A stretch of 64,000 nucleotides of DNA, from the NCBI GenBank assembly GCA_022826755.1, contig JAJDUG010000079.1:1-64000 (forward strand). Reading direction: 5' to 3'. The notes below the pieces were generated by a model. It ran no database searches. It was not told where the DNA came from and was given only the letters and a program-made list of their open reading frames with translations. This document shows positions 8,119 to 15,696 of the stretch, one piece after another (the stretch's first letter is position 1; the number at the start of each line of letters is the position of its first letter). Source of the stretch: Acidobacteriota bacterium (GTDB lineage Bacteria > Acidobacteriota > Terriglobia > Versatilivoradales > Versatilivoraceae). The translations under genes were made by a program, and so were the position numbers.

Positions 8119-9480
8119 ATGAAACGGAAACTGGCCATTGTGGGCGGCAATCCCGCCATGCCGGAGGGGATCGAACGGGCCCGTTGGCCGCGCTACACCC
8201 AGGCGGAACTCGATGAGCTGTGCCGGGTCCTGAGAGAGGAGCAGCTCGGCGGATGCGACGCGCCCCAGATCGCGGCGCTGGAGCAGGAGTGGGCGCGGCG
8301 CATGGGTACTCCCTATTGTTGTGCCGTGGGCGCCGGCTCCGACGCTCTGCACATGGCGCTGTGGGCTGCCGAGGTCGGTCCCGGCGACGAAGTTCTGGTG
8401 CCGGCCTATACCTTTCTCGCTGGGGCGCTCACCGTCCTCCATCAAGGGGCGGTGCCTGTCTTCGTGGATGTCCATCCCGACTCCTGCAACATGGATCCGG
8501 CCCGGATCGAGCAACACATTACCTCCAGAACCAAGGCCATCCTGCCGGTCCACCTTTCGGGACTGCCGGCCGACATGGACGAGATCAACGCCATCGCAAG
8601 GCAACACGATCTGTGCGTCATCGAGGATGCCGCCCATGCTCCCGGGGCGACCTACAAGGGCCGGTCGGTCGGGACCCTGGGAGACGCGGCCGCCTTCAGC
8701 ATCAACGCCATGAAGAACCTGCCGGCAGGGGAAGCCGGAATTTTCGCCACCCGCCACCGGCACTTTTTCGAGCGGGTGGACGGCCTCTGGCTGCGGGTCC
8801 GCTTTCACCAGCCGCGAGAGGAGCAAAAGTACCCGCTGGCGACCCTGGGCCACAACTATCGCTGCAGCGTGGTCTCGGCTACGCTGGCCCGAGGCCAGTT
8901 GGCCCGAATCGACGAGTTGAACGGCGAGAGACGATCCCTGTGCGAGCGCCTGACCCGGCAGATTCAGGATTTGCCGGGGGTGATCCCGCCGCGGGTTCCT
9001 CCCGACCGAAGCCACGCCTACCATCTCTACCGGGTGCGCTTCGACCCCGCCGCAGCCGGTGTGGATCTGAATCCTTCCGAATTCCGCGCCAAGGTCGTGG
9101 CAGCCCTGGGAGCGGAGGGGGTGTTGTGCCGCTCCTGGATGAACTGGACCATTCCTTCTTTGCCCCTCTTCACCCGGCCGGAGGAGTTTGAGGCCAACCA
9201 TCCCTGGCGGCGCCCCTGGGCCGCCGATCGTGCCTACGATCCCCTGGACTACCCGGAGGCTACCAGGGTCGTGGAGGAGACCTCTCTGGTCATGGAGGCG
9301 CCCACCGCGGCCAGCAGGCAGATCATCGATTTCATGGGAGAAGGGTTTCGCAAGGTCTTCTCCCAGATCGACGAGGTCGCCAAACTGCAACTTCCGGGGG
9401 AACTGCTGGACGGAGGCGCGGCCAACCTCGACGAAATCCGGCGCTGGTTGGGCTCCGCCCTGCCGGTGCGGTCAACCTGA
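8119..9480 (+). CDS. DegT/DnrJ/EryC1/StrS-family PLP aminotransferase, 453 aa
   Basis: This is a fold-type I aminotransferase of the family that aminates keto-sugars and keto-cyclitols. Visible features are GSDALHMAL (phosphate-binding loop), VIEDAAHAPGA (Asp contacting the PLP ring) and the Schiff-base Lys199 in SINAMKNLPAGE. It is about 70 residues longer than simple family members, with the additions in the C-terminal half (VLCRSWMNWTIP onward). It precedes a Gfo/Idh/MocA oxidoreductase by 18 bases, a common pairing in amino-sugar, aminocyclitol or 3-amino-5-hydroxybenzoate-like pathways, where the partner supplies the keto substrate. No glycosyltransferase or nucleotidyltransferase lies nearby, so the exact substrate is open. 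The ATG at 8119 has only a weak ribosome binding site. Confidence 0.88.
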   Translation: MKRKLAIVGGNPAMPEGIERARWPRYTQAELDELCRVLREEQLGGCDAPQIAALEQEWARRMGTPYCCAVGAGSDALHMALWAAEVGPGDEVLVPAYTFLAGALTVLHQGAVPVFVDVHPDSCNMDPARIEQHITSRTKAILPVHLSGLPADMDEINAIARQHDLCVIEDAAHAPGATYKGRSVGTLGDAAAFSINAMKNLPAGEAGIFATRHRHFFERVDGLWLRVRFHQPREEQKYPLATLGHNYRCSVVSATLARGQLARIDELNGERRSLCERLTRQIQDLPGVIPPRVPPDRSHAYHLYRVRFDPAAAGVDLNPSEFRAKVVAALGAEGVLCRSWMNWTIPSLPLFTRPEEFEANHPWRRPWAADRAYDPLDYPEATRVVEETSLVMEAPTAASRQIIDFMGEGFRKVFSQIDEVAKLQLPGELLDGGAANLDEIRRWLGSALPVRST

Positions 9481-9498
9481 GACAGGACACTGGGGGCC

Positions 9499-10620
9499 GT
9501 GGCGAATTCTCTGCGAGTCGGAATCATCGGAACCGGTCGTGCCGGACGCTGCCAGGCCCGGGCTTTTGCGCGCCTCCCGGGCGTCAGCGTGACCGCCCTC
9601 TGGAACCGCACCCGGGCCAAGGCCGAGAGGCTGGCCGCAGACCTGAAGACCCCGGGACTGGAAGTCTTCGACGACTGGCGCCGAATGATCGACAGGAGCC
9701 GGGTCGACATCGTCAGCATCGCCACCGATCCGGTTCTCCGCCTGGAGCCCTTTGCCTACGCTCTCGCCAAGGGACGCCACGTTCTGGTGGAAAAGCCGCT
9801 GGCCTGGGACGTGCCGGAAGCCGAGGCCATGGCAAGGGCCGCCGACCAGACGGAAACGGTCACGGCCATCAGCTTCAACTGGCGGTATTCTCCGGCCTGT
9901 CTGACCTTGTGGCGGGCGCTCCGGGAAGGCCAGATCGGCGAACCGCTGGACATCCAGACCGAGTGGCGACTCTGCTTCAACCCGGGGTCGGATCCCTGGA
10001 GGGCCAACAGCGGGGTGCTCCGAGAGATGGGCAGCCATGAACTCGATCGCGCCCGGCACCTCACCGGATGGCAGTTCCTGCGCCTGGCATGCTCGCTGAG
10101 ATCGGCCCCCGGCTCTCAGGATCGGACCCGACCCGGACGGAAGAGCAGGGAGACCTTTGCTTCGGTGCTGGCCGAGACTGCCGATGGGGCTGTCGGGAAC
10201 TTTCGCTTGCTGATCAACCCCGGCCAGCCGGAACGGAGAATCGTCCTCGGCGGAGCGGAGGGCACGTTGACCTTGAGCAGCCAATGGTTGAGCGTGCCGC
10301 AGGACCAGGACAGCCAGCGCCGAATGACACTCTGCAACGAACTGCAGGTCATCAGGCAACGGTCCCGGGAAGAGGATCCATTCGTCCTGGAAGCGGCCGA
10401 CGCGGACTGCCAACCTGGGGAGGTTCTCTCGGGCCAGCACACCTGGAATCGACTGATTGCCGATTTCGTGTCAGCCGTCCGCAATAATGACCGGGGGCAC
10501 TGCGGCGTGCCTCACCTGCCCCACATCTCCGACGGGCTGGCTGCGCAACGGCTGATTCAGGCCTGCGAACTGTCCAACTCCGAGGGGCGCTGGATCGACC
10601 TGTCCCCGCCCGAGCATTGA
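9499..10620 (+). CDS. Gfo/Idh/MocA-family NAD(P)-dependent oxidoreductase, 373 aa
   Basis: An N-terminal Rossmann fold with GIIGTGRAG (residues 8-16) binds NAD(P). The family EKP motif is present (Glu98-Lys99-Pro100), with the catalytic Lys99. The C-terminal half is the alpha/beta substrate domain (MGSHELDRARHLTG carries the usual His/Asp pair). The start is GTG 9499, preceded by a G-rich stretch and only 18 bases after the aminotransferase stop, so they form an operon. The likely role is oxidising a hydroxyl of a sugar or cyclitol to the ketone used by the neighbouring aminotransferase; this is inferred from the pairing. Confidence 0.88.
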   Translation: MANSLRVGIIGTGRAGRCQARAFARLPGVSVTALWNRTRAKAERLAADLKTPGLEVFDDWRRMIDRSRVDIVSIATDPVLRLEPFAYALAKGRHVLVEKPLAWDVPEAEAMARAADQTETVTAISFNWRYSPACLTLWRALREGQIGEPLDIQTEWRLCFNPGSDPWRANSGVLREMGSHELDRARHLTGWQFLRLACSLRSAPGSQDRTRPGRKSRETFASVLAETADGAVGNFRLLINPGQPERRIVLGGAEGTLTLSSQWLSVPQDQDSQRRMTLCNELQVIRQRSREEDPFVLEAADADCQPGEVLSGQHTWNRLIADFVSAVRNNDRGHCGVPHLPHISDGLAAQRLIQACELSNSEGRWIDLSPPEH

Positions 10621-10655
10621 CCCGTCTGTGCGCTCCGGCAGGAAGACTTGACCCG

Positions 10656-10880
10656 CATTTCAGACAAGCCGGGCCCCCGCCCCCCACGACGGGACGGATC
10701 ATTCGAGAGAGAAACAGGGGACCTGGATGGCCTATCGGGAGCACGGAAAGGTTCCGGTTCCCCTCGGCGTCTCGCTTCGTGTGTCTTCGTAGTCCTTCGT
10801 GTGTCTTCGTGGATAACTCTTTTTTCTGTAGTTTCAGACAAGCGCTGCCCTGCCGGACAGATCATTGGAGGAAGAAACCA
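10656..10880 (+). repeat. Two degenerate direct repeats around GGATCATT
   Basis: Copy 1 (about 10656-10712) and copy 2 (about 10828-10880) share TTTCAGACAAGC, then after a GC-rich spacer GGAC(G/A)GATCATT and GAAAC. A third relative lies near 38170-38195 in another gap. This looks like a dispersed non-coding family of unknown role. Confidence 0.45.
10805..10823 (+). repeat. Dispersed repeat CTTCGTGGATAACTCTTTT, copy 1
   Basis: This 19-base core is preceded by short tandem units ending in TTCGTG (around 10781-10805). Relatives lie at 11272-11290, 12481-12499 and 29678-29696, always in gaps. The shared layout is TTCGTG-type units followed by the core. Confidence 0.6.
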
Positions 10881-10963
10881 ACGATTGTTGTTCACGACAA
10901 AAGACGAGTAAGCACCAATACCGATGGGCCTCCTTTGTTGCGACGACGTTACGGGTTGAAGTC

Positions 10964-10992
10964 CACCCGGGAGCGCGGGCGTCCCGCCCGCA
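10964..10992 (+). repeat. 29-bp inverted repeat, left arm
   Basis: Perfect reverse complement of 11145-11173. The arm is itself partly palindromic (GGGCGTCCC-like core), reminiscent of REP elements. The arms enclose 152 bases with no gene. Confidence 0.75.
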
Positions 10993-11144
10993 CAAGTCTT
11001 GGCACAGCTTGGGCCATCGGCTTCATCCGGGCCGATCGGCAACGGCGCCAGGACTCTGCTTCGGCCGGCCCCATGCCGTGCCCGCCGGCAGGGTGGCCGG
11101 GTGCCGCATCGCGGGGAAACTGAGCGGCACGCAACGGGATAGCA

Positions 11145-11173
11145 TGCGGGCGGGACGCCCGCGCTCCCGGGTG
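11145..11173 (-). repeat. 29-bp inverted repeat, right arm
   Basis: Perfect reverse complement of 10964-10992. Together they could form a long cruciform, or they could be the ends of a REP-pair or miniature element. Confidence 0.75.
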
Positions 11174-11271
11174 GGGCATCCTCCCATCGCTCTTGCTGCT
11201 CAAGGGGGCACGCGCCGACTCGTCGGGCCGCGGCCCGTGCCGATGCGGCAGCGCCGCCACGCTTGATCGCC

Positions 11272-11290
11272 CTTCGCGGATAACTCTTTT
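11272..11290 (+). repeat. Dispersed repeat CTTCGCGGATAACTCTTTT, copy 2
   Basis: One mismatch from the copy at 10805-10823, same orientation. It lies about 80 bases before the start of the composite pseudogene. Confidence 0.6.
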
Positions 11291-11368
11291 TGCCCCGTCG
11301 CATGCTGCGCGAAACCGGGTTGCCTCGTGCAAGTCGGATCGGGGCATCCGGACAGAGGAGCTTGGCTG

Positions 11369-12364
11369 ATGTGGTTTCGCCTGGCGGTGGCGCTGACCTT
11401 GCCGGCTCTCCCGGCCTGGGGAGGGGCTTGGGAGGAGCCCCAGGGTGAGTTCTTCGAAAAGAGAATTCGTCCGGTTCTGGCCATCCACTGCGCTCCTGCC
11501 ACGGTCCCGAGAGGCAGGAATCGAGCCTCCGCCTGGACACCCGATCCTTCCTGCTCGAGGGCGGCAGGTCAGGGCCGGTGGTAACGCCCGGACAACCCCT
11601 CCGAAGTCGTCTCTACCAGGCCGTCACCTACCGTGACCCGCATTTGAAGATGCCGCCGCCGGGACCGCTTCCGCCATCGGTCGTCGAGGACATACGGGTC
11701 TGGATTGAAGCCGGAGCCCCCTGGCCCGAAACGGAACCCGGCCCAAATCGCGGAACTTCCGCCGAAGCCTTCGACCTTGCGGAACGCATGCAGCGATACC
11801 CCTGGAATTGCCACCGGTTGGCCCTTTTTCGGTGAAGAGGAGGATTCTCCGGTTGACCTGCGCCAGGATGAAATCGAACGGCTCGACAACCGAATCGATG
11901 TGTTGAGCAAGACCTTCCTCGGATTGACGGTGTCCTGCGCCCGCTGTCACGACCACAAGTTCGACGCCATATCTCTGAACGCCCTGGCCACCGATCAGCC
12001 GATCGCGGCGCTGCTGGCCGACTTGAAGCGTTGCGGCCTGCTGGAGGAAACCCTGGTCTTGTGGGCGGGTGAGTTCGGCCGCACGCCCTTTGTCCAAAAG
12101 GAAGACGGGCGCGACCACAACGAGTTCGGATTCACCGTTTGGATGGCGGGCGGCGGAGTCCGGAGCGGAACGACCTACGGCGGTACCGACGAGTGGGGCT
12201 ACAAGGCAGTGGAGAACCCAGTGGAGATGCATGATCTCCATGCAACCATCCTGCACCTTCTGGGGCTGGATCACACCCGTCTCACCTATGGCTTCGGTGG
12301 ACGGGACATGCGCCTGACCGACGTCTACGGTAGAGTCGTCAGGGAAATCATGGCCTCCGCCTGA
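11369..12364 (+). pseudogene. Composite relic: PSCyt1 + DUF1549 fragment fused to DUF1501 C-terminus
   Basis: The frame from ATG 11369 gives a signal peptide and FFEKRIRPVLAIHC, the start of a planctomycete-type cytochrome C (PSCyt1) domain. Exactly inside its CxxCH haem motif (around 11495) one base is missing. The domain continues in the next frame (CHGPERQESSLRLDTRSF ... [20 protein letters not shown]). From about 11830 a third frame carries [20 protein letters not shown] and ARCHDHKFD, a piece of DUF1549. At about 11975 this runs without a stop into DUF1501 C-terminal sequence ([14 protein letters not shown] ... GEFGRTPF ... [15 protein letters not shown]). Large parts of both ancestral genes are deleted. 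The intact counterpart pair is at 31,244-35,091. The final frame (11705-12364) is still open and could be translated. Confidence 0.82.
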
Positions 12365-12507
12365 CCGGCGCCCCCTGCCGCTTCATGGCTTGCGACCCTG
12401 TACTGCAGTTGGTTCGAGGAAATATTTCCAATCGTCAATAAAGACGAACCACGAATGGACACAAGTGGTCCTTCGCCGTCCTTCGTGGACAACCCTTTTC
12501 GCTGGCG
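12365..12507. repeat. Intergenic gap with dispersed repeat, copy 3 (12437-12499)
   Basis: It holds GACGAACCACGAATGG (12444-12459), followed by TTCGTGGACAACCCTTTT at the end (12481-12499). These are the two halves of the repeat family also seen at 29657-29696 (reverse form of the first half) and 38274-38289. It lies between convergent genes. I see no clear terminator. Confidence 0.5.
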
Positions 12508-13476
12508 CTACTCCTCCTCCGCCAGGATCTGAGCCAAGAGTTCGGGATCGACGTTTCCGCCACTGATCACCGTGACGCTACGCCGGGCAGGCGGCAGTTC
12601 CTGTTGATGATAGAGAAAGGCGGCGAAGGTCACCGCCCCGCTGGGCTCCACCACCAGCCTGGCATCCAGGATCAACCTTCGCACCGCCTTGCGAATCTCG
12701 TCCTCGCTGACAGTGATGATGTCGTCCACAAAGGTCCGAATATGTTCGAAGGTGATGTCGCCAATTCGCGTGGCTCTCATGCCGTCGGCGATGGTTCTTC
12801 CGGTCTGTTCGATGGGAAGTTCCACAATCCTGCCGCTTCGCAGGCTGGCTTGAGCGTCGTTGGCCCACTCCGGCTCCACGCCCACCACGCGAATGTCGGG
12901 GCGGCTGAGCTTCAAGGCCGCGGCCACTCCACTGATGAGGCCCCCTCCACCTATCGGAACCAGGACCAGTTCCACATCGGGAAGGTCCTGGAGGATCTCG
13001 AGACCGACCGTGGCCTGGCCGGCAATGATGGTTTCGTCATCGAAGGGCGGCACCATGGCCAACCCCCGCTCGGCCGCCAGAGTTTCCGCCTCCACCCGCC
13101 ATTCCTCTTCCCCGCCCTCTTCCACGGTGACAATCTCGGCGCCCAAATGCAGAGTCTTGGCCCGTTTGATGGCGGGAGCCCGGGCAGGCATGACGATGAC
13201 CGCCCGAACACCCATGGCTCGGGCGGCGTAGGCTACTCCCTGGGCGTGGTTGCCGCTGGAGAAGGCGATGACACCCTGTCGCCGCTGGTCCGGAGAGAGC
13301 GAGGCGATCTTGTTGTAGGCGCCGCGAAGCTTGAAGGCCCCCACCGGTTGAAAGCTTTCCGGCTTCGGAAATGTCTGCCGGTCGGTGGAGAAATCGGTGA
13401 AGTGCACCAGTGGAGTGTTGACCGCCACCCCGGCAATCCTGGCCTGGGCCGACTTGACGTCTTCCAGGGTAATCAT
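12508..13476 (-). CDS. Threonine/serine dehydratase family PLP enzyme, 322 aa
   Basis: A fold-type II PLP enzyme related to biosynthetic threonine deaminase, serine racemase and hydroxyaspartate ammonia-lyase. The PLP Lys49 sits in GAFKLRGAYN. The Asn loop is SSGNHAQG (73-80) and the phosphate-binding glycine loop is PIGGGGLISG (174-183). The length without a C-terminal ACT domain means it is not the feedback-regulated IlvA type; it fits the short catabolic/racemase type (about 320 aa). The start ATG 13476 is preferred over a longer frame because GAAGG lies 7 bases upstream and MITLEDVKSAQARI is the usual N-terminus. The segment FSTDRQTFPKPESFQP is shorter than the usual LYLKxExxQ region. It stands alone, so the substrate cannot be read from context. 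Confidence 0.87.
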   Translation of the reverse strand: MITLEDVKSAQARIAGVAVNTPLVHFTDFSTDRQTFPKPESFQPVGAFKLRGAYNKIASLSPDQRRQGVIAFSSGNHAQGVAYAARAMGVRAVIVMPARAPAIKRAKTLHLGAEIVTVEEGGEEEWRVEAETLAAERGLAMVPPFDDETIIAGQATVGLEILQDLPDVELVLVPIGGGGLISGVAAALKLSRPDIRVVGVEPEWANDAQASLRSGRIVELPIEQTGRTIADGMRATRIGDITFEHIRTFVDDIITVSEDEIRKAVRRLILDARLVVEPSGAVTFAAFLYHQQELPPARRSVTVISGGNVDPELLAQILAEEE

Positions 13477-14130
13477 GGGGCCGCCTTCACTTGAGCACCC
13501 TCGACTGGCATTGTCCACCCGTCCGCATGAAGCCGGAAGGAAATGCATCCAATCGCGGACGCGGAAATCGACAAGCGGGTTTCAGGAGTATCAGTCAACT
13601 GCAAAACAACAGATCTTCGTGATCTTCTCCTTCAACCCGCCCCCACATCAGTGGAATCCACGGTAGCTGCGGTTTGTTGCCAGGGCGGCATTCTATATGA
13701 CCTGCCCGCCGCGGCAAAACACTCAGGCGGGGAAAAGGGGGTTCCAAACCGCAACTTGCCACACACCCCCGGATAGAGGCTCGCCACTCAGTCGTCACCG
13801 GAGACCGGGCGCAAGCGGCTCGATGAGGTTCCTATGGCCAAAAGAGTTCGCTGACCCTCGACGCGGGTCCTATTGCGAGTCCTCCCTTTGCCGCGGTGGC
13901 CGATGGTTTCAAACTGCCGTGGGTTGATGTTACACTGTGTCGTGTCCGGCCCTTCCAGAGTTTATATAACCTTTTTATTCAGAGTCATTTAAATCTCTTG
14001 GAGAATTGATGTTGCCGGATCCGGTCCTGGTCACTCCCGCTGATGGTGACCGTGGCAGTCAGAGACATCTTCAGTCGCTTTGGGTGAATAGCCTCAAAGC
14101 TCGTTTTCGACGGTGTGAACGGAGAGGACA
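13477..14130. other. Intergenic stretch before the protease gene
   Basis: No domain-bearing gene here. The part 13940-14000 is AT-rich (TTTATATAACC, TTTAAAT) and is the most likely promoter area for the protease operon. A 44-codon frame (14009-14143) could be a leader peptide; see that entry. Confidence 0.4.
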
Positions 14131-14143
14131 GTGCAAACAATGA
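14009..14143 (+). CDS. Possible 44-aa leader ORF overlapping the protease start
   Basis: ATG 14009 has GGAG 5 bases upstream, and its TGA (14141-14143) overlaps the ATG at 14140 in an ATGA arrangement typical of translational coupling. The peptide (MLPDPVLVTPADGDRGSQRH and on) has no known domain. It may be chance; the good spacing and the overlap are the only support. Confidence 0.22.
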   Translation: MLPDPVLVTPADGDRGSQRHLQSLWVNSLKARFRRCERRGQCKQ

Positions 14144-14880
14144 AATTGTCTCGACTGCAAGTGCTGACCTGTCTGGCCATTTCCGGCTTGGCGCTGGTCT
14201 TGAGTTCCCCTTGTCTTCTAGGGCACGATTCGGAACCGGGGGAAACGGAGATCCCTACGTCCGCCACTGACACTCCAAGAGCAACGGAAGTCGCCTATGA
14301 CTATACGGCTCTGTACGAAAGACTCTCCGGGAGTATCGTCAAGGTCGAAGTGGACAGCGGCTCCGGTTCAGGATTCGTGGTCGATCCCCGGGGCCTGATC
14401 GCTACAAACTACCATGTGGTTCAGAACACCCGTTTTCTGGCGGTTCAGTTTTCAGACTCCGTGCTTGTCCGTGCCGAAATCGTAAAACTGAGCGCCCGTT
14501 ACGATCTGGCCATTCTCAAGGTCCATCAATCTTTTGTCGAAGGGGCGCCGCCACTGAAACTCCTTTCACCCAAGAGAGAAAACATCATCAAGGCAGGAAT
14601 GCCGGTGGTTGCGTTCGGGTCTCCCTTGAGCCAAACGTTCCTTGCGACTCAAGGCATCGTGTCGAAGGTCGAAGAAGTCGCTCTGCTCGGAGACTTTCTG
14701 CTGGAACCCGGGAACTCGGGAGGGCCTCTGGTCAACCTCGAGGGAGAAGTCATTGGGGTCAACACCTTTGGGCTTCAGGGAATTGCCGGAGCTGTCCGTG
14801 TGAGCTACTTGAGAAAGCTGCTGGATGGCCTTGACGCGGACCAACTGGAAGCGGTTGAAGTGAGCGACCACCCCCTTTAG
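14131..14880 (+). CDS. Trypsin-like serine protease (DegP/HtrA type, S1C), 249 aa
   Basis: It has an N-terminal signal peptide (MKLSRLQVLTCLAISG..). The protease domain carries all three catalytic residues: His95 (ATNYHVVQ), Asp125 (RYDLAILKV) and Ser196 (EPGNSGGPLV). The protein should be periplasmic and degrade or chaperone misfolded proteins. HtrA proteins normally continue into one or two PDZ domains. Here the frame stops at TAG 14878-14880, and the same frame reopens directly afterwards and encodes a PDZ domain (14884-15396). GTG 14131 has GGAG 6 bases upstream; ATG 14140 is the alternative start. Confidence 0.85.
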   Translation: MQTMKLSRLQVLTCLAISGLALVLSSPCLLGHDSEPGETEIPTSATDTPRATEVAYDYTALYERLSGSIVKVEVDSGSGSGFVVDPRGLIATNYHVVQNTRFLAVQFSDSVLVRAEIVKLSARYDLAILKVHQSFVEGAPPLKLLSPKRENIIKAGMPVVAFGSPLSQTFLATQGIVSKVEEVALLGDFLLEPGNSGGPLVNLEGEVIGVNTFGLQGIAGAVRVSYLRKLLDGLDADQLEAVEVSDHPL

Positions 14881-14883
14881 ACG

Positions 14884-15396
14884 TTGAGCTTGAAGCGGTA
14901 TCCTATCGAACTCCTCAAGGCCACCTCCAAACTAATCCACCAGATCCGATCCGACTTCCGGGAAGTCCTGGGAGAGGGAGCCGACTACTGGGAAAAAGAC
15001 GGGTCCGATTCGGAGCCGCCCGGAACAGGAGTATTCCTGGTGACGGGTGCTTGGGACGAAGGCTGGACCAGAGTAGGATCGGACGTGTTCCGGACAATGA
15101 CGAATAAAGAAGCCGGAATTGTGGCGCAGAAGGGGAGGGACGGCGTTGACATTATAAGCGTATATCCCGGATCTCCGGCTTATGAGTCCGGGCTGCGAAC
15201 CGGAGATACCGTCTTGTCCATTGACGGAAGAGTCAGTTATCCTAGGGACAACATCACGAGGACGCTCACAGTCAAGTACATGGCCCATGTTCTCAAGAGA
15301 ATAAGAAGGGGCAAGATCCAGGAATCCGAGTGGAAGGTTCGACATCGGGATCAGGAGCGCACGCTACGGGTGACTGCGGCTGACGGCTCACCATGA
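14884..15396 (+). CDS. PDZ-domain protein, in phase with the upstream protease
   Basis: 170 aa from TTG 14884, in the same frame as the protease and only 3 bases after its TAG. The first ~70 residues are a linker (IHQIRSDFREVLGEGADYWE). A PDZ-like domain follows with GVDIISVYPGSPAYESGLRT and GDTVLSIDG (about residues 84-115), the carboxylate-binding and turn motifs of HtrA PDZ domains. No ribosome binding site is seen before the TTG, so independent translation is doubtful. It may be the C-terminal half of the protease cut off by a nonsense mutation, or it may be reached by readthrough. Confidence 0.6.
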   Translation: MSLKRYPIELLKATSKLIHQIRSDFREVLGEGADYWEKDGSDSEPPGTGVFLVTGAWDEGWTRVGSDVFRTMTNKEAGIVAQKGRDGVDIISVYPGSPAYESGLRTGDTVLSIDGRVSYPRDNITRTLTVKYMAHVLKRIRRGKIQESEWKVRHRDQERTLRVTAADGSP

Positions 15397-15696
15397 AACT
15401 CCCCGGAGTGCAGAGGCGGCTCGGACCGGGAGGGGCCGATCGACAGCGAGGTGTCCGTTTCAGGTTTTGGATGAGCTGACCGGGGATTCCGCAGACCGGT
15501 TCCCACGTTCTGCCGGCGCGCTTCCGGTCACGATTTTGTTACCAAACTGTCACACAATACTTTCCGTAGAAAAACACTGTGCAAAGAGGTAAGATTACCG
15601 TATAGTAGGGGCAGAATTCGGGTAGTATGCATAAACCGTAACGCAGGTTGGCGTTTTTCTAGTTGAAGATACAAGTACACCTAGCAGGAGGATTTC
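15397..15696 (+). promoter_or_regulatory. Upstream region of the TonB receptor with candidate promoter
   Basis: This 300-base gap contains a candidate sigma-70 pair: TTGTTA (15536-15541), a 16-base spacer and TACTTT (15558-15563), which would give a leader of about 125 bases. A very good ribosome binding site AGGAGG (15686-15691) lies 5 bases before the ATG. No riboswitch fold is recognised. Confidence 0.35.

Larger units (their letters stand above)
10621..11368. other. Repeat-rich intergenic stretch
   Basis: No gene is supported; open frames on both strands are GC-driven. It contains two members of the GGATCATT...GAAAC repeat (about 10656-10712 and 10828-10880), two copies of the CTTCGYGGATAACTCTTTT repeat (10805-10823 and 11272-11290), and a perfect 29-bp inverted repeat (10964-10992 / 11145-11173). 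Confidence 0.6.

Noticed and set aside
8101-9390. 429-codon minus-strand frame opposite the aminotransferase
   Set aside because: Shadow of the clear DegT-family gene on the plus strand.
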